NCBI RefSeq assembly: GCF_016545825.1
Contig: NC_052618.1
Location: forward strand, 36,960,196 to 37,024,195
DNA from: Eucalyptus grandis
Taxonomy: Eukaryota; Streptophyta; Magnoliopsida; Myrtales; Myrtaceae
Direction of reading: 5' to 3'
DNA length: 64,000 nucleotides
The position numbers and the translations under genes are program-made. This document shows, one piece after another, positions 23,750 through 34,880 of the stretch. The first letter of the stretch is position 1. Every line of letters starts with the position of its first letter. The notes under the pieces are model-generated. The model was given only the letters and a program-made list of their open reading frames with translations, ran no database searches and was not told where the DNA came from.

Positions 23750-24478
23750 AAATAAACTATAGTCACGTGCACAAGATGTCATCTTATGTATGTTGGACCA
23801 TCGACGGACGTAGGAACAGACGCACAACAATCAATAGTAATATAAAGAAATATCATGTGTCTAGTTGTTAATACATTGATGGACGGGGCCTCCATGAAAC
23901 ATCCTCAACTTCGAGTCCTTACATGGTAAATGAGAAGTCCGAACTCTATTTCATTGGTTATGCCCGGTTGCGTCCTCTTCTTTCGATCATGTCTTAGGCA
24001 CGAACCTTGGGCCTTTCATTCGGCTAATAATTCAAGATAAAAATGGATTGATTGATGTTTGAGTGCATGGATATATGATGGACTTTTACTGTCGACGCTG
24101 GAGTATGCCGGGTCGTTGCCTGGGATAAAGCCTTGGATGCCATACTGATATTGAGATCGTTGGACGATGTTGGCCCAGGTGAGGTTGATGCCTGGGGGTC
24201 GCCCTATATGCCGTTCTAATAATGAGATCGGGACGATGCCGGTTGCCAAGGGGGGGACCGATGCCTTGTTGATACCGAAAGAGTCGATGGATTTCAACTA
24301 ACTAAGCCGATTGAAATAAATAGAAAGTCCATGTGTGGTCCATGATTGATGCTTGTGTGATGCTGGAATTGATGCTTGCATTGATACCGGAATTGAGGCT
24401 TGCAAAAGCTTAGTTTGTTTGATATGTATTGTTGAGTTCTTACATCAATTTTAGCATATGTTTGCATTGGGTTACTTA
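23750..24478. other. No recognised feature
   Basis: A minus-strand open stretch of about 93 codons (24,297-24,016) crosses gatgcc/gatacc-type short repeats (24,095-24,400). It has no recognisable domain and I do not call it a gene. Confidence 0.45.
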
Positions 24479-25296
24479 GGCCTTGTTTGGTTTGGCATTT
24501 GAAATGGGCTTTGGGACTCTAAAGTCTCATGGCCAAATGTAAATGCGTTTGGTTCGTGTTTTTGCTTCGCTTTGGGAAAATACAATTGCATCTCCAAGGA
24601 ACTCTAAAGGCCTTTAGTCCAAAGTAGGTCCCGAGGTACTTTGTGAAGTTGCATTTTCGGAATGCAAGTCTTAATTATTGTTCATATTCTCTAAATGCCA
24701 CGTGGAAAAGCTGATTGGAGGCCAATGATCGCGGCCAAGGGGTCGTGCGTTCCGATGACCCCAGGCGACGGCCCCTTGAGGTCGCGCGACCCTAGGAGAC
24801 GGCTGCTTGAGGTCGCGTGACCCTAGGCGACGGTCGAATAGCCTAAGCGTTGCTCGCTTGGGTTTGGCCGTTTTTTGGGGTCGCTCAACCCCAACGATCG
24901 GTCGCTTGAGGTCGTGTGACGGTTGCTTGGGTTGGGTAACCCCAGACGACCGCCGCCTGAGGTTGGGCGACGGTCGCCTGGGTTGGGCGACCCCAAGCGG
25001 TCGACCCCTGGGGTCGCACGACCTCATGCGACGGCATCCAGGGGGCTAGATCTGGCCGTTTGGTGGCTAGATCCGGTGGTCCAGCGGCCAAATCTAGCCG
25101 ATCGGTGGCCAGACTTAAAAGATTTTTTTTTTTAATTTAATAAAAATCATTTACAAATGTAATTTTTACCAAACAATATTTTGCCCAAAGTTGTTTCTCA
25201 ATACAATTTAGAATTACAATTCACCAAATGCTATTTGCATTTTGGAAAACTCCCTCTTTGCATTTTTGCAAAGACATTCCCCCAAACGCTAGTGCC
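24479..25296. mobile_element. MITE-like TIR element with inverted GC-rich core
   Basis: The left end ggccttgtttggtttggc pairs imperfectly with the reverse complement of the right end ggcactagcgtttggg. Subterminal AT-rich arms on both sides contain tttgg/ccaaa words. The core (24,730-25,100) is GC-rich and packed with ggtcgc, gcgacc and cgacgg words in both orientations, so it could fold extensively. No transposase is present. Flanks tta/tca might be a degraded 3-bp target site, which would fit PIF/Harbinger, but this is uncertain. Confidence 0.5.
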
Positions 25297-25515
25297 TCAT
25301 TTTTGATGGGGATGTTTTAGGTCCCATTCGAGGCCTCATCCTTCTAATGGATCCTACGGGAGCATCGTAGAAGAAGGGCCTAGGATGTGGGCCATCTTTG
25401 GAGGAGCTTGATAGAAAAAGTTAGGCTACCCCAGCCTTTTAATTGTCGATGTGTGGTAATAATGAAGATAAGTAGCCTAGGACTAAGATTGTTATGTAAT
25501 CATAATAACTTTTGA

Positions 25516-25534
25516 TGTGTGTGTGTGTGTGTGT
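25516..25534. repeat. (TG)n microsatellite
   Basis: Perfect gt repeat of about 9 units. Confidence 0.85.
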
Positions 25535-26026
25535 TACTTTTGTTTGCTTGGCTTGTGTACATGTTGCCTGACTTTCATGTTTGTTCATGTACGGAGATTG
25601 TTTTGAATTCGCTTCCGCATATGCTTAATCAAAAATATTTTTTGTTTTTAGGACGATTGACGTGCCTGGGACGTCGATGTTGACCCGCCGGGTCACGTTC
25701 TTGTACCCGAGGTGGAGCGGGAGTGTGACACTCCATGTAAAAGCACTGGTGGCAATTTTTCATTAGAAATGTTTTAAATATTATTCAAACTGCCAAGGTG
25801 GTTGACATCGAAGACGCACGGTGTAGAGAGAACAATAGCCATTTAGAAACCTAATCGTGGACGGTCATCGATAATTGCCCAACTATCAACACACGATGAA
25901 GACGGTTATGTGAAGTTTGGGTGAGATGGGTCTGTGAAAATAAAGGAATATAGGCAAAACCAATGGGAGTTACTTGAGAAGATGCAATTGTTGGACATGC
26001 TCGAAGGGCGCACATCACTCCTTCAC

Positions 26027-26034
26027 TATAAATA
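26027..26034 (+). promoter_or_regulatory. TATA box of LTR fragment
   Basis: tataaata followed by ccacc, at the same relative place and with the same context as the TATA boxes at 53,409 and 62,063. Confidence 0.5.
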
Positions 26035-26576
26035 CCACCTTCTTTTTTCTTTTTTCTTTTTAATTATGGATCTACTACCAAAAAAATTAGCTATCCAATG
26101 AGAGCTTTGCAAACAAATCAATGAAATGTTATCTTTTTATCTTTACATTTTTTGTATTGCACTATGAATTCCCTTAGTTATAACTTTCAAATTCCCATCG
26201 TTAGTTAAATTTTCGGCGTGTTTCTTTATTATGATATCTTTTCATTTATTAAATTCCAACATTGTATCTTACTAGTCTCAATATGTGCCATCAATTAAAT
26301 TCCAACGTAGTTCAATACTAATCTTGTAACTTTTGAGCCTTGTTATCGATTAAATTCCAACTTAGTCTAAGATTGTACAGTGTTGTTCAGATTAAAGAAG
26401 TTTGGATTCTTATTGCTTGAGATATCCTCTATCCAGAGTTGGCGTAGAACTCGTCCCCTTTATTAAAACAGAAGAACGACTTTTGATAAAAGATATTTTA
26501 TCGCGAGAGTAATTCCAGCTAAACATCTTTTTAGCATGCTAGTGGGACCGTCTTGTTGCTGTTTTGAGAGGATACT

Positions 26577-27380
26577 ATGCCACGTACAAGGAATAGGTCC
26601 AATCTCGACAATGCTGTTGACGATTCTCCACCGCCATTGATTGGTGAAGATATGGGATGTGCTGAATCATCATCAGCACCTCTTGCTCTAGATCATGCCT
26701 AGACTAGAGATGAGGATATTCCGAGACAACTTACTGAGGAGTAGAGGAGACAAATGGAGCCGAGTCCTATGATGCTGTTGCAAAGAACCGAGATAAGTTT
26801 ATTGATCATGCCACCAAACGCATAGTCGGCGTGATTTAACCTCTGGTTATCAACACCTTTTATAAATGCGCGTAAGGACAGCATGTGGCACCAAATAGCT
26901 CAGCCCAGCCATAAACTAATCATGTCACTGTATCTTCTAGGTACGATCCCTTGCTTGCTAATGCTCAAGTTACTCTTGGTACTATTGGGTAGGATATTCC
27001 TCCCGCTCCATCGTTTAGGATCTTGCAGAGGAGTAAAGCTGTTACAATGGCTCAGATCTGTGGGCCAATGCTGACCAATGGGAAAAATAGTTTAACTCTC
27101 CTGCAAAGAAATGATATTGCTGCGACAACCTAGACCTGTGGAATAACTCTAGCCAATGAGGGAAGTGTGCCTGGTCTAATCCAAGTGAACATCGGGAATG
27201 ATAATAATTGAACAGTGAATCAAGGGTCTTCAACAAATTATTCCACTCCCACCCGTTGAAAATGTGCGACCTTTTGGTTTAATCCTACAGCCTAATCCTA
27301 TACTCATGCCTAATATTATTATCAATAACCAAGGGATACCCTAGCCCCACTTAGAGGGCAAGATATACCACCACAACCAC
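26577..27380 (+). pseudogene. Gag N-terminal region of Tat-like gypsy element
   Basis: The reading starts MPRTRNRSNLDN and aligns with MPCIRSRNNMDG at 54,081 in the complete element. Both continue to a GEDxxIPRQ-like segment. Multiple in-frame stops interrupt it, several of them TAG where the relative has a Gln-type codon. It is a decayed structural protein start and ends abruptly at the next element. Confidence 0.55.
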
Positions 27381-28563
27381 ATCTGCTGATGTGTGCATGG
27401 GCGAGTGATTCCGGGATGTAGGGACTTTTGTGGTTAAGTGTATGAGGACGGTGTCCAAGGATGAAAATAAGAAAATTAAAGGATAGAATATGATCGACAC
27501 CAAGGTTTAAAGGATGTGCCGCCATCCATGGAAGAAGATCGGGATAAATGAAGTTTGCCGCCAAGGCCTAAAGGACAAGCCACCCACCAAGGCTAAAGGA
27601 CTTCGAGATAGAAGAAGCTCACAACTAGGGCCCAAAGGAAAACCACCGATCGAGAATAAAGTGCTTCTTGGCTCACCACCAAGGATTAATCCACTCTCCA
27701 AGGATAAAGAGACCGAAATAGGAGTTATCCACTCTTCGAAGAGATTCACTCACACAGAGAAAATCTCAAATATTTTTATTCATCAAATCGAGTCTGGAAA
27801 CAATTGAGAGGCTTCCTCTATTTATAGGAGGAATACAACTTAGGAAATATAAAAGTAATAATGTTGACACATAAATTTTAACGACCTGTTTATTCATTTA
27901 TCGCATTAAAAAATTAGGGATTAATTTTTAACCCCTAAACCAAAAATATTAGAACTTAGTTGCATAGCATATAGTTTTAGAAGCATTTATCATCATTGAA
28001 TTGGACTGATGATGGATAGACTCAAGTGAATGGTCTCGAACTTAATGGAGCCCACAAAAGCACAAGCACAAAATTCAATCAAGCCCATCAAGTCTGCATA
28101 GCTGAAAATCAATGATCTAAATTGGAAAGAATTATGAAATCAAGAGAGCATATTCTTTATAATTCTAGGCCTTAAGAGGAAGGATGCAGCAAATATAAGC
28201 TGAATATATGATGGGTTTATGCAAAACTCCAAGCTTTGGACCAATATCTTTGCTGATGGAAGAGAAGAATTAAAATCTTGAAAAATTGAGCATATATGCT
28301 CTTCATATGTAACCATGGCATTATATGTGCAAGTATGGGCAAATAAAACAAGAAAAATACAATCGTGCGGACAAAGCAAGTGGAAAGGGAGGAAAGAAGA
28401 TTTTGACGTTTTTCACATATGAGATTTCTTTCCTCGAACAATTCATCCACCGCTTGGGAAAGAGTTCTTTTGCTGATATCAACGCACACAATAGAATAAA
28501 ATATTCACATGGAATCAGCCAACCGGGGAAAGATTGAGGACAAGAATATATAAGGAGGTCAGC

Positions 28564-29443
28564 GGGATAAGTACACTAATGGTGCCATAAGTTGTGTAGG
28601 GCACTCACTTTGGTGCCAAAAGTTTCCGTCGGATCACTTAAATGCCAAAAAATTTGAAAAACGCTCACTTTGATGCCAACTCCGATCCGATTGGCCGGAA
28701 ATCCGACGTGGCACTTTTTTAAGCTGATGTGGCTCACCGGAGAACACAGTCAGCATCTTAACGCCAAAAACAACGCCGTTTTGTGTCTCCCCCAATTCAA
28801 AACCCTAATCTCCGGCCGTCACCGTCCTTGACGGTCCTTGCGCTCGGTGGCCACGGCTTTGACCCCGACCTTGACCCCAACCCCGACAATGGCCACTCAA
28901 CGGCAGCGGCTTCGACCTCGACCCCGACCCCAACCCCGACGATGGACACTCGGCGGCCGCAACTCCGACCCCGACTCCGATCCCGACCGCGACGATCCCA
29001 CTCGACCTCAAACCCCGACCCCGACCCCGACGATGGCCACTCGACGGCCGCAGCTTCGACCCCAACCCCGACCTCGATGATGCCCACTCGGCGGCCGCAG
29101 CTTCGACCCCAACCCCGACCCCAATCCCGACGACGGCCACTCGGCGGCCAAGTCGAAACCCTAATTTCAATCCTCAATGAGTTAAACGGCGTCGTTTTTG
29201 CGAGGCCATCCATGCAGGACGGAAAAACGACGTCGTTTAAGGCCTTGTCGATTTAAAAAAGAAAAAAAGAAAAGCCACGTAATTATTTTGGCCGGAATCT
29301 TTTGCCGGTGGCCGGAATCTTTTGCCGTTGGCACCAAAGTGAGCGTTTTTCTTCCGATTTGGCACTTAAGTGATCCGACGGAAACTTTTGGCACCAAAGT
29401 GAGCGCCGTACACAACTTATGGCACCATTAGTGTACTTATCCC
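28564..29443. mobile_element. Non-autonomous MULE (880 bp) inserted beside the solo-LTR TATA box
   Basis: TIRs start gggataagtacactaatgg at both ends and stay similar for more than 100 bases (ggtgccaaaagtttccgtcgg in both). The 10-bp target duplication ggaggtcagc is at 28,554-28,563 and 29,444-29,453. The core (28,850-29,150) is a C-rich array of ccccgac/ccccaac units alternating with gatgg and cggcggc, open in several frames on both strands. No transposase is present. The same family is seen at 6,271. Confidence 0.92.
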
Positions 29444-29455
29444 GGAGGTCAGCAG

Positions 29456-29463
29456 TATAAATA
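29456..29463 (+). promoter_or_regulatory. TATA box of solo LTR copy 1
   Basis: tataaata lies two bases downstream of the MULE target duplication. Transcription of the former retroelement would have started about 30 bases further on. The MULE insertion separates this box from its natural upstream region. Confidence 0.55.
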
Positions 29464-32272
29464 AGACCATTGCACATCACTATAGAAAGGAGGCCATACA
29501 ATTGAGAACACACTAGAGAAAACACGTGAGAATCAAGAGAGGAGAGGGAGCTCCGCCAAAAGCTCTTCACGGCCGTGACTTTGCTGAGTTCGTGGCCGCA
29601 CCTTGACACCGACCTTGCTGCCGATCGTCCGTTGCATTGACAACGACCAGCTTTCCAGTGATCCTCCCCGACGATAGAGCAACAGCGTTCACTTCCTGTC
29701 AAGCCGTGATCAACAACCACGAAGTTTTGGGGGTTTCTCTTCATCAAAAAAGGAAAAGAACTCTTGAAGAAAAAAAGTCAACAGCACAAGCTATTCTTTT
29801 GCTTCTGCAGAAGGGGATTCCGAATTTCAGAGAGACACACGTGAGAGAGAAGGAAATCCAGTCCAGCTCTTGGCCGAGGCAACCCTCCAAGCAGGCGCCC
29901 ACTCCACGGCTGGACCTGTGGCCGTGCCTCTATCGCCATCACCGCTACATCGTGTTGCTGCCCTACTGAGGTGTCGACGACGGCCAAGCCACTCCCTGCA
30001 CACGTGCCACTTGAGAAGTCAACCGAGTCCGAGCTGTTGCACCCAATCGCGTTACTGCTTTGGTTTCGTTATTGTTGTGCGTTGGCGCCATTACTTCTTG
30101 ACCACCGTCGATCCTCCACCGTTGAACGCTACCCCACTGAGTTGGCGGTCTTTTGTGCTTTTATTTTTAGGTTCTTGCGAGTCCCAGTGTCACTTGCGTA
30201 CACCTGAGTTACATTAGTGACCGGCCCTGGACGTTCAAATCTTCACGCCAACAATGCTCCTTTTGCTGTTCAAGTCTTCTGGTGGACGTCCCCTTGCCAT
30301 GTTGGTCAACTTTGTGACCTTGTTAGGCAAATCAGTGAATTGAGCAGCACGTCACCTTGACCCACCATCCGTCGTTCGATCGAACTTCACAACATGGTCC
30401 ACGTGACACCAAATATTAGGTAAGAATCTCTTTTAATTCGATTTTCATATATCCTTATTGCCTAATTTATGGGATTATCTCGTATGAATATTTGAATGAT
30501 ACCATCATATCCACAAAATATCGATTAACCTATTAAATTGGGAAATCTTCCTAATTTTGCAATGTACATATGATTGACGGTCCAATTTCATGCTCGAAAT
30601 ATGACCCGCAATTGTACGGAAAAATCACTAATCCGATCTCACGCTCGAGATACGATTCGTGATTTTATTTAAAAATTGGCCAATCCGATCTCATGTGCAA
30701 GATACGATTCGTCAATTTATTTTCCAAAATTAAATGAACATGGATGATATCTTTCTTGATTTGTTGCCGTGTTGTCTTGATGCCTTTATTTGTTTGTTCC
30801 CCTAAAAGAAAAAAAATATTTGAGTTAGATTATATGCATGTTAGGATATTACTTGTTTTAGGGCTATTTTACGTGTCTAGAATAGGAAATTTATTTATTT
30901 CGAATATCTTAAATAAAAACACCAAAAACATAAATTTAGGATGTTAGATTTTCTTTTCATTAATTTAAATTGCACGTTTAATTATGTGTCAATTTTAATT
31001 TCAATTTTTTATTAAAAAAAATAAAATAAAAAACAAAAAATCATCATGCATATGTCATGTGGAATTAGGGCATTATTTGCACGTCATTACATATTAGGAT
31101 AAATTGCATGTTTCATTTTAAATTTAGAATGATTTAGATAGATTGCATCTTAGGTTAGAGATTGCTAGGTTAAGATAATATCCTAGTTTAATTAGGGTTT
31201 AGCTTGACCTAATCATTAATATAAGTTGGATAGATGATCTCAATCTAGCTAGGTAATTTTCACACTTTTCTAATTTCGAATTTCATGAAAAATACAAAAA
31301 ATATCTTAGGATAAATTAGTTTCAATCTCTAGGATAGGTTGCATGTTTTTATTTATTTATTTATTTAAGAAATTAGAAAATGTCATGTGCATGTCATATA
31401 AAATTAGGTTCATGAAATGCATGTTACTTAGTGATTGTGGTTAGGTCCATTTAGCTAGAAATTGCATGTCATTAGGTTAAATTGCATTGCATTGCATGAC
31501 TCTCCTTAAATAAGTGAAAAAAAAGAAAAAGAAATTGCGTGTTAATTAGAAATCATATCTAAGACTGTTGATGTGAATTCTGATCTAACAATGCAGATGC
31601 TTTCGTTGCTATGAGGTAAGTCCTGCAATTTATTTATTGCTTTACTTGGGTGTTAAATTGGTGGTTTGCGCACCCACATGGTCACCTCAGATGTTAGGGA
31701 AATAGATTTAAAATCAATTTAAGCTGCCTGCCAAAGCATTTTTTCAAAATAAAAGAAATGGTACCGAAAATGCGTTAGAGAAGTCTAGTGTAACTAAGTC
31801 CCCGTACCCAAATCTCTGGTTCGTAGGAGTAAAGTAAATCTCCCGTTACTTTACTTGGGTTTCTAATCGACCTACCAAAAATAGATTAGTAGCGACTCCT
31901 AATTAAAAATTAATTGCATGTTAAGAACTTGAACCTAAGTCGCGAATTGGTATGGGCTTGGGAGAGCTCGAGTTAAGTCTAGGCTTAACAATCCATTAGC
32001 CAAACCTTAGGTGGTTCACACCCGAAAAAATTTAGGTCGCGACAAATAAATAGATATGGGAAATAAACTATAATTGAAGACCTAGAAATTTGGAACTTTG
32101 ACTCTTGAAACTTAGGTAACAATAAAGACTCCTAGGAAAATAGAGATGCATTTAATGACTTGGGAACTTGCATTCTTGATTCTTCAGCCTTGTAAATTTC
32201 GTGCTCCCACCTTGACCAAAAGATAAATACCCTAAGACTTCATTAGATAACTAAGGAAGTTGTTAAGAATGG

Positions 32273-33891
32273 CCTCCTATTGATATGTTGTTGATAAACT
32301 TTGAGATCAGCAACAAACAAAGCACACGGAGAAATCAATGACTAATATAGCATATTGAGAATTTGGTAACTCATTAATCGTTGATATCAATAAGTTTGGT
32401 AACTCATTAATCATTGGTATTGATTATTTCGGTAAGAATGGTTCAGTATCGCTTTAGTTGAAAATTTCAGTCTCGACCCATTGAAGCATGTTATGCCCAA
32501 TTTCTATCTTGGCTTCAATGAGCAATGATGCTGCTGAGTGGGCTGATGGAGCTAAGTCGATTGCTCTCGCATCATCCTTCTTGGGTTGTTTGAGATTTGT
32601 CCTCAAATCTGAGAAATCTTCATCCTCCAAGTAAGGAGAAATGTTTCCAACGTTAAAAGTAGTTGAAACTGCAAACTCTCTAGGATGATCAATTTTATAT
32701 GCATTGTCACCGATTCGCTCGATAATTTTAAATGGGCCATTGGCTCTAGGCATGAGCTTATTCTTTTGACGAGATGGAAATCTCTCATTCCTCAAGTGTA
32801 CCCATACAAGATCACCTGCTTGAAATTGAGCCTTCTTTTGATGTTGATTTGCTTTCTTCTTGTAGGACTTGTTGGCATTTTTAATCTTCGATCAAATCTA
32901 CTCATGGAGCTTCTTCATCGATTCAGCCTTTTTTTTTTTCCCAATCAAAGCTTACTTGTGAGTTGGATGGAATTGGAATCAAATTGATTGTTGTGAGAGG
33001 GCTAATTCTATACACAATTTCCAAAAGTGATTGACTAGTGGTGTAATGGGGTGATCAATTGTAAGCAAATTTAGCATGCGCAAGCTTCAAATTCCAATTT
33101 TTTAAAGATTTACTCATCATACTTCAAGAAGAGTGGTAAGGGTTTGATTTGTTACCTCTGTTTGGCTATCGGTTTGGGGATGACAATTGGTTTTGAACAA
33201 GAGTCGCGTACTAAGCATTCTCTATAATTTCTTTAGAAGTAGCTCAAGAACTTAGAATCTCGATCTGACACGATGGTCTTAGTTATTCCATGAAGGCGAA
33301 TAATCTCTTTATTAAAAAAAAAAAACCAAGAACATGAGATGCATCATCCATCCATTTCATGACATGGCACAAAATGAGCCATTTTAGAGAATCGATCGAC
33401 GACCACCATGATGGCATATTTTCCCCTTAGAGTTCTCAGAAGAGCCAATATAAAATCCATACTCACATCTTCCGAAGGCTGCAATTGAACTGGAAGTAAT
33501 CTTTGATGGAAATGGCTTTTGCTTGTTAATTAGTTGCCCACCTCGATATGATAGCATGCATATCTCCATTCATCTTTGGCTCATAGTGTTCTTGAAGAAC
33601 CTCAAGAGTTTTGTGAACACCAAAATGACCAGCCAATACACCACCATGTACCTCTCGAATCAATAACTCTCGAAAAGAACTGTTTGACACACATAATTGA
33701 TTTCCTTTAAAAAGGAACCCATCTTGCAAAGAGTAAGTACCTTGAACTCCTCACTTACAGTTATCAATGATTGAAGAGATATCTAAATCTTTAAAATAAA
33801 GTTTTTCATCGATTGGAAGCCAAGGATCCTGGAATCTAGAATGACAAGCATGAAATATATTATCGATGAAGCATCTGCTACATGGCCAAGT
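32273..33891 (-). pseudogene. Ty3/gypsy integrase and C-terminal tail, 3' part of split pol
   Basis: Reading the minus strand: immediately after the MULE the frame resumes KYKLGHVADASS (end of RNase H linker). Then come GFLFKGNQLCV and HGGVLAGHFGVHKTLEVL (zinc-binding HHCC region, about 33,720-33,590), SMDFILAL and VVVDRFSKMAHFVPCH (integrase core, about 33,465-33,345), a frameshifted core with FAYN, and finally NGPFKIIERIGDNAYKIDHP and FNVGNISPYL (C-terminal domain, about 32,745-32,630). Many frameshifts and stops are present. Integrase would join the cDNA to host DNA, but this copy cannot be functional. It was separated from RNase H by the 7.3-kb MULE. Confidence 0.85.
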
Positions 33892-33901
33892 TTATATTTT
33901 A

Positions 33902-34540
33902 GGAATAAGTGCTCTAGAAGTCCTACAACTTGGCACGAAAGTGCATTTTAGTCCTAAAACTTGCAAAAAGTGCATTTAAATCCTAAAACTTGTCAAAATG
34001 TTTCAAACGAGTCTTAAAATCGACGTCGTCTAATTTCTTGACGGAAAAAGCTGATGTGGCCCCCACGTGGCTTTTTTTAATTGTTTCTCTCTCCCCCGTT
34101 GCGAATAGTTTTAAAAAAAAAATGCCACGCATTCAAAATGAAGTCGTGTCTCTTCTTCACCATCGTGTTACCTCCCCCTCCGTCTGTACGTCTTCTTCAC
34201 CGTCGTGTTCCCCCTCCCCCCTCCGTATCTACGTCTGCTTTCGCTATTCCGAGTGAACCCTAAGCTCCAAATCGAATTCGTTTGAACCTAAGCCCTAAAT
34301 CGAATTCATCCGAACTGCAGTTCTCTTGCGATTTGGGTCCTCATCGACCTCAAGTTCGACGCTGGTCGTGAGTTCGTGTTCTTTCCTTTGATGATTGTGA
34401 GTTCGTGTGAAGACCTCCCTTGCGGGAGTCTCAACATCTCAGCAGCGAAGCGATTGGCGTCGGGGACAACGATAGGGTTGGCGATGGCGATGGCGACTCC
34501 TCCTCATGCAGGTATCGCTCTCTGCATTATAACATTTTGA
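33902..34540 (+). repeat. Left terminal inverted repeat of the MULE
   Basis: It matches the reverse complement of 40,430-41,198, from the terminal gga(a)taagtgct to the ctctgcattatarcatttt segment. It contains an inward ATG (34,484) and a gt splice donor (34,512), and only about two units of the aatcgaattc/ctaagc minisatellite that is expanded in the right TIR. Confidence 0.9.
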
Positions 34541-34880
34541 GTATCTCATGGTAATGCTACGATTTCTTTTGTTTTGCAAAGGTGCTTTAATCTCTACATT
34601 ATGCAAAACGACGTCAGTTGGCGTTCTCATTTTTTCATTATTTGGAGTTCAGAAAGCTCGAGTTTGATATACATCAACTTTATGTTATCTTCTTTGACGA
34701 TTGCGAGTTCGTGCAAAGACGTGTCTTGTGGGCAGCTCGGCGTCTCATCGTCGGAGTGAGCGGCATCAAGGATGGCGATGGTGACTCCTCACGCAGGTAT
34801 TGCTCTCTACGTTACAGCATTTGGGTATGTCATGGTAATATTACGATTTTTGTTTTTGTTTTGCAAAGGCATTTTACTCT
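34345..34880 (+). repeat. Tandem duplication of inner left TIR (period ~290)
   Basis: Bases about 34,345-34,590 recur diverged at about 34,640-34,880. Shared words are gattgtgagttcgtg/gattgcgagttcgtg, gatggcgatggygactcc, acgcaggtat/atgcaggtat with a splice donor, and catggtaat. The duplicate carries a second ATG (34,769) and donor (about 34,796), giving an alternative first exon. Confidence 0.75.

Larger units (their letters stand above)
25678..27386 (+). mobile_element. 5' fragment of a Tat-like Ty3/gypsy element (LTR plus gag start)
   Basis: The arrangement mirrors the element at 52,994: an LTR-like stretch beginning about tgttgaccc (25,678), a TATA box at 26,027-26,034 with ataccac downstream, several ttaaattcca words as in the other LTR, then a gag-like reading from an ATG at 26,577. 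It stops where the minus-strand gypsy LTR begins at 27,387. The 3' remainder was not found beyond 47,765, so the outer element was truncated or rearranged. The LTR start is approximate. Confidence 0.6.
27862..32044 (+). mobile_element. Solo LTR of a long-LTR gypsy family (copy 1)
   Basis: It begins TGTTGACAC and ends GGTCGCGACA, is flanked by the 5-bp duplication aataa (27,857-27,861 and 32,045-32,049) and has no internal coding region. The same termini occur in opposite orientation at 42,256-45,471. After subtracting the internal MULE and its duplicated target it is about 3.3 kb. A TATA box at 29,456 and the TG...CA ends support an LTR. Such long LTRs with TGTCGCGACC termini recall the Tat/Ogre group, an inference from memory of that group. 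It derives from unequal recombination between two LTRs of a full element. Confidence 0.8.
27387..32272 (-). repeat. 3' LTR of minus-strand gypsy element, split by a solo LTR
   Basis: The LTR parts are 27,387-27,861 and 32,050-32,272. Together they match 47,067-47,765 end to end. The intact copy keeps the empty site gtaataaatagatatg at 47,536-47,551, while here gtaataa and aataaatagatatg are separated by the insertion. On the minus strand the internal sequence before this LTR ends in aataggagg, a short polypurine tract. Confidence 0.85.

Noticed and set aside
24016..24297. 93-codon minus-strand frame
   Set aside because: It crosses short imperfect gatgcc/gatacc repeats and has no domain or splice support.
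28783..29256. Long overlapping open frames on both strands
   Set aside because: They arise from ccccgac simple repeats inside a non-autonomous MULE. Openness in four or more frames shows they are composition-driven.
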